DNA of 46,835 bases from Pseudomonadota bacterium (GTDB lineage Bacteria; Pseudomonadota; Gammaproteobacteria; Burkholderiales; Gallionellaceae). The stretch spans positions 40,974 to 87,808 of the forward strand of contig JAJYYO010000009.1 of assembly GCA_021800795.1 (NCBI GenBank), in the 5' to 3' direction. The notes under the pieces are model-generated. The model was not told the DNA's origin and ran no database searches. It worked only from the letters and a program-made list of their open reading frames with translations. Below are positions 22,558 through 31,262 of this stretch, piece after piece. The number at the start of each line of letters is the position of its first letter. Position 1 is the first letter of the stretch. The position numbers were made by a program, and so were the translations under genes.

Positions 22558-24776
22558 TGAAAAAGAAAAATAATTTACGTTTACAGGACCCTTTTCTGGA
22601 ACGCGAGCGTGAACAATACGAACATCCGCTGCCGAGTCGCGAATTCATTTTGCAGATTCTGACCGAGCAGGGTGCGCCAATGAGCGATGATGAACTGCTC
22701 GATAAACTGCTGATTGAAGAGGATGAAGAAGACTTGTTTTCGCGCCGCCTGAGGGCGATGGAGCGCGACGGTCAGATCATGCGCAATCGCAAGCGTGCGA
22801 TTTGCGTGATGGACAAGCTGGATCTGATCAAGGGAAAAGTGCAGGGGCATCCTGACGGTTTCGGTTTTCTGATCCCCGAAGACGGCAGTCCCGACATGTT
22901 CCTGTCCGAAAAGGAAATGCACCAGGTGTTGCATGGCGATGTGGTGATGGTGCGGCAAGCGGGCGTGGATCGTCGCGGCCGCCCCGAGGCGAAGATCGTC
23001 GAAGTGCTGGAGCGTGCCAACAACAAGGTCGTCGGCCGCTTGTATGAAGAGCACGGCATACAGTTCGTGGTCGCGGAGAATCGTCGCATCACTCAGGATA
23101 TTCTGGTGGCATCCGGTGAATCGGACGGCGCCAAAGCGGGTCAAGTGGTGATCCTTGAGATTCTCAAGCATCCTGACAAGCACGCGCAACCGATCGGGCG
23201 CATCGTTCAGGTGCTGGGTAATTATGCCGATCCGGGTATGGAAATCGAAATTGCGTTGCGCAAGCATGATCTGCCGTACGAGTTTCCCAAGGATGCGGAG
23301 CGCCAGGCAAAGGCAATTTCCCCCGTGGTTTCCGAGCAGGACTGGGCTGGGCGTGAGGATATTCGCCATCTGCCGCTGGTGACTATCGATGGCGAAACCG
23401 CACGCGACTTCGACGATGCGGTGTTCTGCGAGCCTGTGAAGGGTGGCTATCGGCTGGTGGTGGCGATCGCCGATGTCAGTCACTATGTGCAAAGCAATGA
23501 CGCGCTGGACAGGGAGGCCATTCTGCGCGGCAATTCAGTGTATTTCCCGCGCCGCGTGATTCCGATGTTGCCGGAGGAGCTGTCCAACGGCCTGTGTTCG
23601 CTCAATCCAGAGGTTGATCGCTTGTGCATGGTGTGCGACATGCAGGTCAGCACCAAGGGTGATATCGTGAAATACCGTTTTTACCCGTCGGTGATGCATT
23701 CCAAGGCGCGCCTGACTTACAACCAGGTTGCGGAAATGCTGGCAGAGCCTGATGGCGCGTTGGCTGCGGGCAATGCCGCGATTGTGTCGCATTTGCAGCA
23801 CCTTTATGAGTTGTTCCAGAAGTTGTTGAAGGCGCGCGAGAAACGCGGCGCGATCGACTTTGAAACGGTTGAAACGCAGATGATTTTCACCGATCAGGGC
23901 AAGATCGAACGCATCATTCCCGTGGTGCGCAACGATGCGCACAAGCTGATCGAGGAATGCATGCTGGCGGCGAACGTGTGTGCGGCGGGATTTCTGCACG
24001 AGCACGATCATCCTGTGCTGTATCGCATCCATCAGGGTCCGACGCCGGAGAAGCTGGAAGCCTTGCGTGAATTCATGAAGGAATTCGGTCTGGGACTGAC
24101 CGGAGATGATGAACCGCAAGCGGCGGACTATTCAAAATTGCTCAAACGCATCAAGGGACGTCCGGATGCGGCTTTGTTACAAACCGTGATGCTGCGTTCC
24201 CTGCGACAGGCCAAGTATGAGCCCGAAAACATCGGCCACTTCGGTCTGGGATATGATGCTTATACGCATTTCACCTCGCCGATCCGCCGCTATCCCGATC
24301 TGCTGGTGCACCGCGCGATCAAGGCGGTGTTACAGGGCAAGCAATACAAACCTGCGCAGAAATGGGCCGAACTGGGTATCCATTGTTCGATGACTGAACG
24401 CCGCGCCGACGATGCGACGCGCGATGTGGAGGCCTGGTTGAAGTGTTTTTATATGCGCGATCATCTGGGCAGCGTGTTTACCGGCACCGTCTCTTCGGTG
24501 ACGAGTTTCGGCATGTTCGTCTCGCTGGACGATTTGTATGTCGAGGGGCTGGTGCATATCTCGGAGTTGGGCAAAGACTACTTCCACTTCGATGCTGCCA
24601 AACACCATCTGCTGGGCGAACGTACCGGACAGAGTTACCGTCTCGGAGACCGCGTGCAAGTGCGCGTGGTCAAGGTGGATATGGAAAGCACCAAGATAGA
24701 CTTTGTGTTGCATTCGGAAGCGGAAGAGTCTGAAGGCGCGTCAAAGCCGAAGAAAAAATCCAAGGGGCGCAAATAG
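22557..24776 (+). CDS. rnr: Ribonuclease R
   Basis: 3'-to-5' exoribonuclease that digests structured RNA; 739 residues. An N-terminal winged-helix part ([20 protein letters not shown]), cold-shock domains ([17 protein letters not shown] near 95), the RNB catalytic domain with RDFDDAV near 283 and the metal-binding aspartates, a C-terminal S1 domain ([17 protein letters not shown]) and a basic tail. AAAGGA (22541-22546) is 10 nt before ATG 22557. The next gene starts 2 nt after the stop codon, so rnr and rlmB form an operon, as in E. coli. Its own promoter is not obvious; upstream lies the oppositely directed tRNA-Leu. Confidence 0.96.
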   Translation: MKKKNNLRLQDPFLEREREQYEHPLPSREFILQILTEQGAPMSDDELLDKLLIEEDEEDLFSRRLRAMERDGQIMRNRKRAICVMDKLDLIKGKVQGHPDGFGFLIPEDGSPDMFLSEKEMHQVLHGDVVMVRQAGVDRRGRPEAKIVEVLERANNKVVGRLYEEHGIQFVVAENRRITQDILVASGESDGAKAGQVVILEILKHPDKHAQPIGRIVQVLGNYADPGMEIEIALRKHDLPYEFPKDAERQAKAISPVVSEQDWAGREDIRHLPLVTIDGETARDFDDAVFCEPVKGGYRLVVAIADVSHYVQSNDALDREAILRGNSVYFPRRVIPMLPEELSNGLCSLNPEVDRLCMVCDMQVSTKGDIVKYRFYPSVMHSKARLTYNQVAEMLAEPDGALAAGNAAIVSHLQHLYELFQKLLKAREKRGAIDFETVETQMIFTDQGKIERIIPVVRNDAHKLIEECMLAANVCAAGFLHEHDHPVLYRIHQGPTPEKLEALREFMKEFGLGLTGDDEPQAADYSKLLKRIKGRPDAALLQTVMLRSLRQAKYEPENIGHFGLGYDAYTHFTSPIRRYPDLLVHRAIKAVLQGKQYKPAQKWAELGIHCSMTERRADDATRDVEAWLKCFYMRDHLGSVFTGTVSSVTSFGMFVSLDDLYVEGLVHISELGKDYFHFDAAKHHLLGERTGQSYRLGDRVQVRVVKVDMESTKIDFVLHSEAEESEGASKPKKKSKGRK

Positions 24777-24777
24777 C

Positions 24778-25521
24778 ATGGCTGATTTGCGGCTCATTTA
24801 CGGCTTCCATGCCGTGACCTCGCGCATCCGGCAGAATCCGGACGGCGTGATGGAAATCTATCTGCAATCGCAGCGCCAGGATCAGCGCATGCGCGATTTG
24901 ATTGCGCTGGCTGAAACCTGTGGCGTGCGGGTCATTCCGGTGGACAGTGCGCGTCTGGACGGTATGGCGGGAGGCGCCCGGCATCAGGGGGTGGCGGCAC
25001 GCGTGGATGCAGCGCAGCGCGTGCAACATTTGTCCGATGTGCTCGATACGCTCACCGAGCCGCCGTTGTTGCTGGTGCTCGATGGCGTGCAGGACCCGCA
25101 TAATCTGGGGGCCTGCCTGCGCAGTGCAGATGCGTTTGGCGTGCATGCCGTGATTGCGCCGAAAGATCGTGCGGTGGGCATCACGGCGACGGTTGAAAAG
25201 GTCGCCTGTGGAGCGGCGGAAACGGTGCCCTATATCACGGTCACCAATCTGGCGCGTACCCTGCGTGAACTCAAAGAGAGCGGCATCTGGGTGGTCGGCG
25301 CGGCAGGGGAGGCCAAGCAGGACTTGCACAGCTTCAGGCATGCCGGTGCGCTGGCGCTGGTGCTGGGCGCGGAAGGCGAGGGGCTGCGCCGTCTGACGAT
25401 GGAGACCTGCGATGAGCTGGTGCGCATTCCCATGCTGGGCAGCGTGGAAAGCCTGAATGTGTCGGTGAGTGCCGGTATCTGTCTGTTTGAGGCAAGACGT
25501 CAGCGGGTGGCTGTTAGTTAG
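24778..25521 (+). CDS. rlmB: 23S rRNA (guanosine-2'-O-)-methyltransferase RlmB
   Basis: SpoU-family (SPOUT) methyltransferase that modifies G2251 of 23S rRNA; 247 residues. The N-terminal substrate-binding part starts [20 protein letters not shown]. The trefoil-knot motifs are [20 protein letters not shown] (about 101-120), [13 protein letters not shown] (about 198-210) and [20 protein letters not shown] (about 219-238). It starts 2 nt after the rnr stop codon, so translation is likely coupled. Confidence 0.96.
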   Translation: MADLRLIYGFHAVTSRIRQNPDGVMEIYLQSQRQDQRMRDLIALAETCGVRVIPVDSARLDGMAGGARHQGVAARVDAAQRVQHLSDVLDTLTEPPLLLVLDGVQDPHNLGACLRSADAFGVHAVIAPKDRAVGITATVEKVACGAAETVPYITVTNLARTLRELKESGIWVVGAAGEAKQDLHSFRHAGALALVLGAEGEGLRRLTMETCDELVRIPMLGSVESLNVSVSAGICLFEARRQRVAVS

Positions 25522-25573
25522 GCATGGCTTGGCTATTGATGGCGGTTATGTTTCTATATCAAGGAATATATCG

Positions 25574-26140
25574 ATGAAAATAAGTACCGTTGCCCTGACG
25601 CTTGCCTTTTTAGCTGTGAACATGGCACAAGCAGGCGAATTGGCTGCTGCAGACTCTACTCCCGCTACGCTGGGTGAGAAACCACGGGTGTTGGCTCCGG
25701 TCGAGGAGGCAAAACCTGTTGCAGCAGCAATTGTAATTGAGCCAACTTTCAAGACGCTGCTGGAAGACAGGCCGGTCACTTTTACGGGGGGCAATTTTGA
25801 TACTGATTCGGTCAAGCTGTCTGCCGATGCAAAGATCAGGCTGGATGAGGTGGCTGAATTTGCCAAACTGTATCCGGGTGCGCAATTGAGTATATCCGGG
25901 TATACCGATTATCGGGCAGGCAAGTCCCAAAAGGTCTACAACCGGAAATTATCGGAACGTCGAGCCGCCGCATTCAAGGCAGCGCTGGTCGAACGGGGCG
26001 TTGCGGCTGGGCGCATCAGCACCGGGGGGTTCGTATTTGCTCGGCCTGTTGCAGACAATAAAACTGAGGCCGGTCGTGCGCAGAACCGTCGGGTGGAAAT
26101 TCGCTCGGTGATCAAGGAAGAAAAGCGTGTGCAGGAATAA
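25574..26140 (+). CDS. Periplasmic OmpA-C-domain protein
   Basis: A 188-residue exported protein: signal peptide MKISTVALTLAFLAVNMAQA, a linker rich in Ala/Glu/Pro, then an OmpA-like peptidoglycan-binding domain with FDTDSVKLSADAKIRLDEVA, LSISGYTDYR and NRKLSERRAAAFKAAL. The final NRRVEIRSV is the typical end of the domain. ATG 25574 is chosen because AAGGAA (25561-25566) lies 7 nt upstream and the signal peptide follows. It has no barrel or lipobox, so it probably links to peptidoglycan without an outer-membrane anchor. It precedes the full-length OmpA gene by 141 nt. Confidence 0.88.
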   Translation: MKISTVALTLAFLAVNMAQAGELAAADSTPATLGEKPRVLAPVEEAKPVAAAIVIEPTFKTLLEDRPVTFTGGNFDTDSVKLSADAKIRLDEVAEFAKLYPGAQLSISGYTDYRAGKSQKVYNRKLSERRAAAFKAALVERGVAAGRISTGGFVFARPVADNKTEAGRAQNRRVEIRSVIKEEKRVQE

Positions 26141-26190
26141 TTTGTTTTAAAACGGGGAATCTTGCACATGTTGTATTTTTGCAACAACAG

Positions 26191-26218
26191 TTATACATGT
26201 CAGCGATTGGGATAGAAT
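26191..26218 (+). promoter_or_regulatory. Candidate promoter of ompA
   Basis: TTATAC (26191-26196), 16-bp spacer, TAGAAT (26213-26218), 63 bp upstream of the ompA start; the -35 match is poor. The long 5' leader (about 26225-26281) fits an abundant outer-membrane protein mRNA. Confidence 0.35.
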
Positions 26219-26281
26219 GTTTTCGAAATATCGCATCGGGTCGATTTTTTAAGAATTTTAATAAATAAAAAGGATGGCATG

Positions 26282-27355
26282 ATGAAAAAAAGCACAATGA
26301 CAATCGCACTGGCAGCCGCACTGCTGAGCATTTCCGTTGCACAAGCCAGTGAATTTTCCGGCGGTTTGATCGGCGCCAAGGCCGGTTCGAACACTTCCGA
26401 TATTGGCGGAGCGGGTACGGCTGCAAGTCCAACGGCCAATTCAAAGAGCCCGAGTACCTACGGCTTTGAGGCCGGCTACAACTGGGATATGAGCACTAAT
26501 TTCCTGTTGGGCGTGGATGGTTTCGCAGATTTTAACCAGAATAAAACACACAATACTGTTCCTGTTGGCAACTTGGGTTACCGCAGCGACGTATACGGCC
26601 TGGATCTTAAGCTGGGCGTGCCGTCAGGTGACTGGCTGCCCTATGCAAAACTGGGTTATGGTTCGGCTAGCCTCAGAGGTGGTCAGGCGATGGGTACCGG
26701 TTCAGGCGCCCATCTGGGCCTGGGTGTGGAATACAAGTTCGCCCCTCAATGGAGCGTGGCAGGTGAGTACACGACTATTTCCGACAAGTTCAATAACAAT
26801 ACCCAGAAGTTAAATAACAAGAACTTCACGATCGGTGTGAATTATTACTTCGAAAAACCCTATGTTGCGCCTGTAGTCGCTGCCGTTGCAGCACCGGTCG
26901 CGGTGAAGGAGGAGGTCAAGCCGGCTCCGGTTGTTGCGCCGACGCCAGTCCCCAGGAAGACGGTTTTCGCTGCTGATTCCACAGCGGACTCCCTGTTCGA
27001 TTTCGGCAAGGCGGACGTGAAGCCTTCCGGTAAAGCGGCGATTGACAAGTTTACTGCCAACCTTAAGGGGGCCGACTATGAATCTATCAAGGTGACGGGA
27101 CACACTGACCGGATTGGTTCGCATGCCTACAACGTGAAGCTTTCGACGCGCCGCGCCGAAGCGGTCAAGGCCTATATGGTTGAATCTGCAGGAATCCCGG
27201 CAGACAAAATTGAGGCCGTGGGTGTAGATGGATCGGATCCCGTGACGAAGCCCGGTGAATGCAAAGGCAACAAAAAAACCAAGAAACTTATCGCTTGCCT
27301 GGCGCCTGATCGCCGCGTAGAAGTCGAAGTTGCCGCGACGCGAACATCAAAATAG
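26282..27355 (+). CDS. ompA: Outer-membrane protein OmpA
   Basis: 357 residues. Signal peptide MKKSTMTIALAAALLSISVAQA, an 8-strand barrel (about 22-195: YGFEAGYNWDMS, YRSDVYGLDLKLG, GLGVEYKFAPQW, NFTIGVNYYFEKP), a Pro/Ala/Val hinge (about 200-225), and the C-terminal peptidoglycan-binding domain with DFGKADVKPSG, VTGHTDRIGS, LSTRRAEAVKAY and PDRRVEVEV. The insert CKGNKKTKKLIACL holds two Cys that may form a disulfide, as in E. coli OmpA. AAGGA lies 7 nt before ATG 26282; ATG 26279 is a less well-spaced alternative. A strong terminator follows. Confidence 0.94.
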   Translation: MKKSTMTIALAAALLSISVAQASEFSGGLIGAKAGSNTSDIGGAGTAASPTANSKSPSTYGFEAGYNWDMSTNFLLGVDGFADFNQNKTHNTVPVGNLGYRSDVYGLDLKLGVPSGDWLPYAKLGYGSASLRGGQAMGTGSGAHLGLGVEYKFAPQWSVAGEYTTISDKFNNNTQKLNNKNFTIGVNYYFEKPYVAPVVAAVAAPVAVKEEVKPAPVVAPTPVPRKTVFAADSTADSLFDFGKADVKPSGKAAIDKFTANLKGADYESIKVTGHTDRIGSHAYNVKLSTRRAEAVKAYMVESAGIPADKIEAVGVDGSDPVTKPGECKGNKKTKKLIACLAPDRRVEVEVAATRTSK

Positions 27356-27378
27356 TTTAGTAATTTTTGCATGTTCTG

Positions 27379-27410
27379 AAAAAGCGGGCTGGTAACAGCC
27401 CGCTTTTTTT
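27379..27410 (+). terminator. Rho-independent terminator of ompA
   Basis: AAGCGGGCT, loop GGTAAC, AGCCCGCTT, then seven T, 24 nt after the ompA stop codon. It is symmetric enough (A run on the left) to work in both directions. Confidence 0.93.
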
Positions 27411-27478
27411 ATGTAACGGCACGCGGCATCTTTCTGCTGTCATATATGATATGCGTCTATAACTTTATATAACCTGCT

Positions 27479-29080
27479 ATGAAACTGGCAATTGCACAAA
27501 TCAACTGTGTGTTGGGCGACCTGACAGCGAATGCTGCCAAAATTCTGCGCTATGCCGAGGAGGCCAGGCTTGCCGGCGTGCAACTATTGCTGACGCCCGA
27601 ACTAAGTCTGTGCGGCTATCCGCCGGAAGATTTGTTGCTGCGCGATGGATTTTTAGCGGCTTGTCAGGCGGCTTTGAGCGAACTGGCCAGTCAAATTCAC
27701 GGTGTTACAGTGATCGTGGGGCATCCTCATGAAGTGGATGGGAGGCGTTATAACGCGGCGTCTGTTTTGCGTGACAGGCAGGTGGCGGCAACTTATCACA
27801 AACATTTTCTGCCCAATTACTCGGTGTTTGACGAAGAGCGTTACTTCGACTGCGGCAGTGCTCCGCTGGTGTTTGAATTGGCCGGCATTCGATTCGGGAT
27901 TAATATTTGCGAGGATGTGTGGAGACCGGAGGCGGCGCGGCAGGCACGCGATGCGGGTGCGCAAGTATTGCTGGTGTTGAACGCATCACCTTATGCGGTG
28001 AACAAGCAGGCATCGCGTTACGATGCGCTGCGTCAGCGCGTCAGTGAAACCGGACTGTCTGTCGTCTACGCCAACCTGGTCGGTGGACAGGACGAGCTGG
28101 TATTTGACGGCGCATCCTTTGCGATGGATAACGCAGGGAAGCTGACGGCGCAGAGTGGTGTTTTTGCAGAAGAGCTGTCTTTGCTGGAGATGTCCTGCGA
28201 CGCTCCCGCCGGAAAACTAACGGTGCTGCCTGATAGGGATGCGGGTGTTTACCGCGCCCTGTGTCTGGGTTTGCAGGATTATATCGGCAAGAATGGATTC
28301 CCGGGTGTGCTGCTGGGTTTGTCAGGCGGCATCGATTCCGCACTGACGCTTGCCATTGCGGTCGATGCGCTGGGCAAAGATCGCGTGCATGCAGTGATGA
28401 TGCCCTCACCCTATACTGCGCAAATCAGCCTGGATGATGCGCGCGAAATGGTGAATATTCTCGGTGTGCAATACGATGAGTTTTCCATAGAGCCGATATT
28501 GCAGGATTATCTGACGACGCTCAGGGCGAGTTTTTCCGGGCGCGCGGAAGATACCACCGAAGAAAATCTGCAGGCGCGCATACGCGGCAATTTGCTGATG
28601 GCCTTATCCAACAAGCTGGGTTCGCTGGTGCTGACCACCGGCAACAAATCGGAAATGAGTGTCGGATATGCCACTTTATATGGCGATATGGCGGGCGGCT
28701 TCTCGGTGTTGAAAGATGTGAGCAAGATGCGGGTATATCGTCTGGCGCGTTACCGCAATACGCAAAGTTACGCGATTCCTGAACGTATTATCACGCGTCC
28801 GCCCAGCGCTGAACTGCGTCACGACCAACTGGATCAGGATAATTTGCCGCCTTATGAGGTGCTCGATGCCATTATGGAATGTTATGTTGAAAAAAATCTG
28901 TCCATTCCGGACATCGTCGCGCAAGGTTTTTCGGACGCGGATGTGCGGCGTGTGGTTCGCCTGATACGGGGCAGTGAATACAAGCGCCGTCAGTCGGCGG
29001 TTGGCGTACGCATTACCGAACGCGGCTACGGCAAGGATTGGCGTTATCCCATTACCGTGCGCTATCAGGATGGCTATTGA
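27479..29080 (+). CDS. nadE: Glutamine-dependent NAD+ synthetase
   Basis: Converts nicotinate adenine dinucleotide to NAD+, taking ammonia from glutamine. The 533-residue chain has an N-terminal nitrilase-type amidase domain with the catalytic triad E41 (TPELSLCGYPPEDLL), K108 (YHKHFLP) and C144 (INICEDVW), and a C-terminal ATP-pyrophosphatase domain with the PP-loop LSGGIDSAL (about 281-289). It also has TTGNKSEMSVGYATLYGDMA. ATG 27479 has no good Shine-Dalgarno. It lies alone between the ompA terminator and the rimP operon promoter. Confidence 0.96.
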   Translation: MKLAIAQINCVLGDLTANAAKILRYAEEARLAGVQLLLTPELSLCGYPPEDLLLRDGFLAACQAALSELASQIHGVTVIVGHPHEVDGRRYNAASVLRDRQVAATYHKHFLPNYSVFDEERYFDCGSAPLVFELAGIRFGINICEDVWRPEAARQARDAGAQVLLVLNASPYAVNKQASRYDALRQRVSETGLSVVYANLVGGQDELVFDGASFAMDNAGKLTAQSGVFAEELSLLEMSCDAPAGKLTVLPDRDAGVYRALCLGLQDYIGKNGFPGVLLGLSGGIDSALTLAIAVDALGKDRVHAVMMPSPYTAQISLDDAREMVNILGVQYDEFSIEPILQDYLTTLRASFSGRAEDTTEENLQARIRGNLLMALSNKLGSLVLTTGNKSEMSVGYATLYGDMAGGFSVLKDVSKMRVYRLARYRNTQSYAIPERIITRPPSAELRHDQLDQDNLPPYEVLDAIMECYVEKNLSIPDIVAQGFSDADVRRVVRLIRGSEYKRRQSAVGVRITERGYGKDWRYPITVRYQDGY

Positions 29081-29144
29081 GCAATCGAATTCAGAGCGGT
29101 CGCATGCGCGATCTGTGTGGAAAATAAATCTGTAGCCCTTATCC

Positions 29145-29173
29145 TTTCTTTTGCTTGCAATATTTGCTATAAT
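29145..29173 (+). promoter_or_regulatory. Candidate promoter of the rimP-nusA-infB operon
   Basis: A consensus -10 TATAAT (29168-29173) preceded by a poor -35 (TTTCTT 29145-29150, 17-bp spacer) in the 148-nt gap after nadE. The following CCGCGGGG is GC-rich, as at growth-rate-controlled promoters. Confidence 0.6.
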
Positions 29174-29190
29174 CCGCGGGGTTTACAGAT

Positions 29191-29210
29191 GGGCTTAGTG
29201 CCCGTTTTTT
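29191..29210 (+). promoter_or_regulatory. Attenuator-like hairpin in the rimP leader
   Basis: GGGC (29191-29194), loop TTAGT, GCCC (29200-29203), then GTTTTTT, 19 nt before the rimP ATG. The stem is short but the T run is good. Leader structures before rimP are known in enterobacteria, so premature termination controlling the operon is plausible. Confidence 0.5.
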
Positions 29211-29228
29211 ATTTGTGGGTCGCAATCT

Positions 29229-29654
29229 ATGGATGTGGTAAAGCTGGTAGAGAAAACGGTGGCAGGACTGGGTTATGATCTGGTGGATGTCGAGCGTACC
29301 GGGCGCGGTCTGCTGCGGGTGTTCATAGACAAGCCGGATGGCATTGCAGTGGAAGATTGTCAACTGGTGAGCAATCAGCTGACCCGCTTGTTTACCGTTG
29401 AAAACGTTGATTATGACAGGCTGGAAGTATCTTCGCCGGGACTGGATCGCGTGCTCAAAAAGGAAGCTGATTTCGTCCGCTTTGCCGGTGAAAAAGTACA
29501 GATCAAGGTGCGTATGCCGATAGCGACCCGCAAAAATTTCACCGGCATCATCGGGGAGCTGAATGCAGGCGTGTTGCATTTGGATGTGGATGGTGTTCAG
29601 GTCGAAATTGAGCTGGCTAATGTGGACAAGGCGCGTTTAGTGCCGACTTTTTAG
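29229..29654 (+). CDS. rimP: Ribosome maturation factor RimP
   Basis: A 30S subunit assembly factor of 141 residues: [20 protein letters not shown], then the [20 protein letters not shown] segment and the [20 protein letters not shown] signature in the middle, ending in a small beta-barrel domain. First gene of the classic rimP-nusA-infB operon; nusA follows 43 nt later. The ATG at 29229 has no strong Shine-Dalgarno and lies just after the leader hairpin. Confidence 0.96.
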   Translation: MDVVKLVEKTVAGLGYDLVDVERTGRGLLRVFIDKPDGIAVEDCQLVSNQLTRLFTVENVDYDRLEVSSPGLDRVLKKEADFVRFAGEKVQIKVRMPIATRKNFTGIIGELNAGVLHLDVDGVQVEIELANVDKARLVPTF

Positions 29655-29697
29655 AATTTAATGCTCGCCTATAGCGGGCGTATAGCCGGAGAATGGT

Positions 29698-31170
29698 ATG
29701 AGTCGTGAAGTTTTGTTGCTGGTGGATGCATTGTCTCGTGAGAAGAATGTGGACAAGGAGGTTGTGTTTGCTGCGCTGGAGTCGGCGCTGGCATCGGCTA
29801 CCAAGAAGCGTTTTGAAGACGAGGCCGATGTGCGTGTTGCGATTGATCGCAACACGGGCGAATTTGCATCCTTTCGACGCTGGGAAGTGATGGACGATGA
29901 AACATTCGAGACGCCGGATTTGCATATCAAGCTGGAAGAAGCGAAAAAGCACGATGCGAATGTACAGCTGGGCGAATTTATCGAAGAGCCGCTGGAGTCT
30001 ATCGACTTCGGGCGTATCGGCGCACAGGCGGCCAAGCAGGTTATTTTCCAGAAGATACGCGATGCCGAGCGCGAACAGATTCTGGCCGATTTCATGGATC
30101 GCAAGGAGCATCTGGTTTCCGGCACTGTCAAGCGACTGGAACGGGGCAGCGCGATTGTAGAATTTGGCAAAATCGAGGCGTTGTTGCCGCGCGATCAGAT
30201 GATTCCCAAGGAAAACATGCGCATCGGCGATCGTGTCAGGGCGCATTTGTTGCGCGTCGATCGCGGCCCGCGCGGGCCTCAGGTTATCTTGTCGCGCACA
30301 TCGACGGATTTGCTGATCAAACTGTTTGAGCTGGAAGTGCCGGAAATTGAAGAGAATCTTCTGGAAATCGTCGGCGCTGCCCGCGATCCCGGCTCGCGTG
30401 CCAAGATTGCAGTGCAATCGCACGATCAGCGCATCGATCCTATCGGTACCTGTGTGGGGATGCGCGGCTCGCGTGTGCAAAGTGTGACCAATGAACTGGC
30501 GGGTGAACGTGTGGACATCATCCTGTGGTCGGAAGATCCGGCCACTTACGTGATCAACTCACTGGCGCCGGCAGAGATTTACAGCATCGTAGTGGACGAA
30601 GAGCGTCACAGCATGGATGTGGTGGTCGAGGAGGAAAATCTGGCGCAGGCGATAGGCCGTGGCGGCCAGAACGTGCGCCTTGCGAGCGAGATGACCGGCT
30701 GGGAGCTGAATATCATGACGGTTGAACAGTCCCAGGAGAAGCATGACCAGGAGTTCGTCAAAACGCGTGCTATTTTCATGGAAAAGCTGGATGTCGATGA
30801 AGAAGTTGCCGATATTCTGGTGCAGGAAGGTTTTGCTACGCTCGAAGAGGTTGCTTATGTGCCGGTAGAAGAGATGATGGAAATCGAGACATTCGACGAG
30901 GCGACCATCACCGAATTGCGCAGTCGTGCCAGAAATGCCTTGTTGAACGCGGCACTGGTCAAGGAAGAGAAGCTTGAGCACGGTATCGATGATTTGCTCA
31001 AGTTGGATGGCATGAATGATGAGCTTGCGCGGGTGTTGGCTGCAAAAGGCGTGAGTACGCAAGAGCAGTTGGCTGATCTGGATGTGGATGAGTTGGTGGA
31101 ATTGTCCGGTTTGCCTGCCGATGCAGCCAACGCGCTGATTATGGCGGCGCGTGCGCCCTGGTTTGTGTGA
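29698..31170 (+). CDS. nusA: Transcription elongation/termination factor NusA
   Basis: 490 residues. N-terminal RNA-polymerase-binding domain ([20 protein letters not shown]), S1 domain (about 135-200: [18 protein letters not shown]), two KH domains ([36 protein letters not shown], about 319-336) and two C-terminal acidic repeats with helix-hairpin-helix character (EDIL-type [20 protein letters not shown] and [20 protein letters not shown]). The two repeats are the length seen in E. coli. GGAGA lies 4 nt before ATG 29698. It controls pausing, termination and antitermination. Confidence 0.97.
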   Translation: MSREVLLLVDALSREKNVDKEVVFAALESALASATKKRFEDEADVRVAIDRNTGEFASFRRWEVMDDETFETPDLHIKLEEAKKHDANVQLGEFIEEPLESIDFGRIGAQAAKQVIFQKIRDAEREQILADFMDRKEHLVSGTVKRLERGSAIVEFGKIEALLPRDQMIPKENMRIGDRVRAHLLRVDRGPRGPQVILSRTSTDLLIKLFELEVPEIEENLLEIVGAARDPGSRAKIAVQSHDQRIDPIGTCVGMRGSRVQSVTNELAGERVDIILWSEDPATYVINSLAPAEIYSIVVDEERHSMDVVVEEENLAQAIGRGGQNVRLASEMTGWELNIMTVEQSQEKHDQEFVKTRAIFMEKLDVDEEVADILVQEGFATLEEVAYVPVEEMMEIETFDEATITELRSRARNALLNAALVKEEKLEHGIDDLLKLDGMNDELARVLAAKGVSTQEQLADLDVDELVELSGLPADAANALIMAARAPWFV

Positions 31171-31262
31171 GGGCGGTTTACAGCTCAAGTGATTTGCGAA
31201 AATTGTATGTATCATCGGGGCGGCTTTTTGGCATGCCCGTTGGAGTTGTTTAAAGGATGGTA

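Noticed and set aside
31228..31245. GGCATGCCCGTTGG before infB as another hairpin B.
   Set aside because: Only one arm is present; there is no complementary left arm nearby and no module A.
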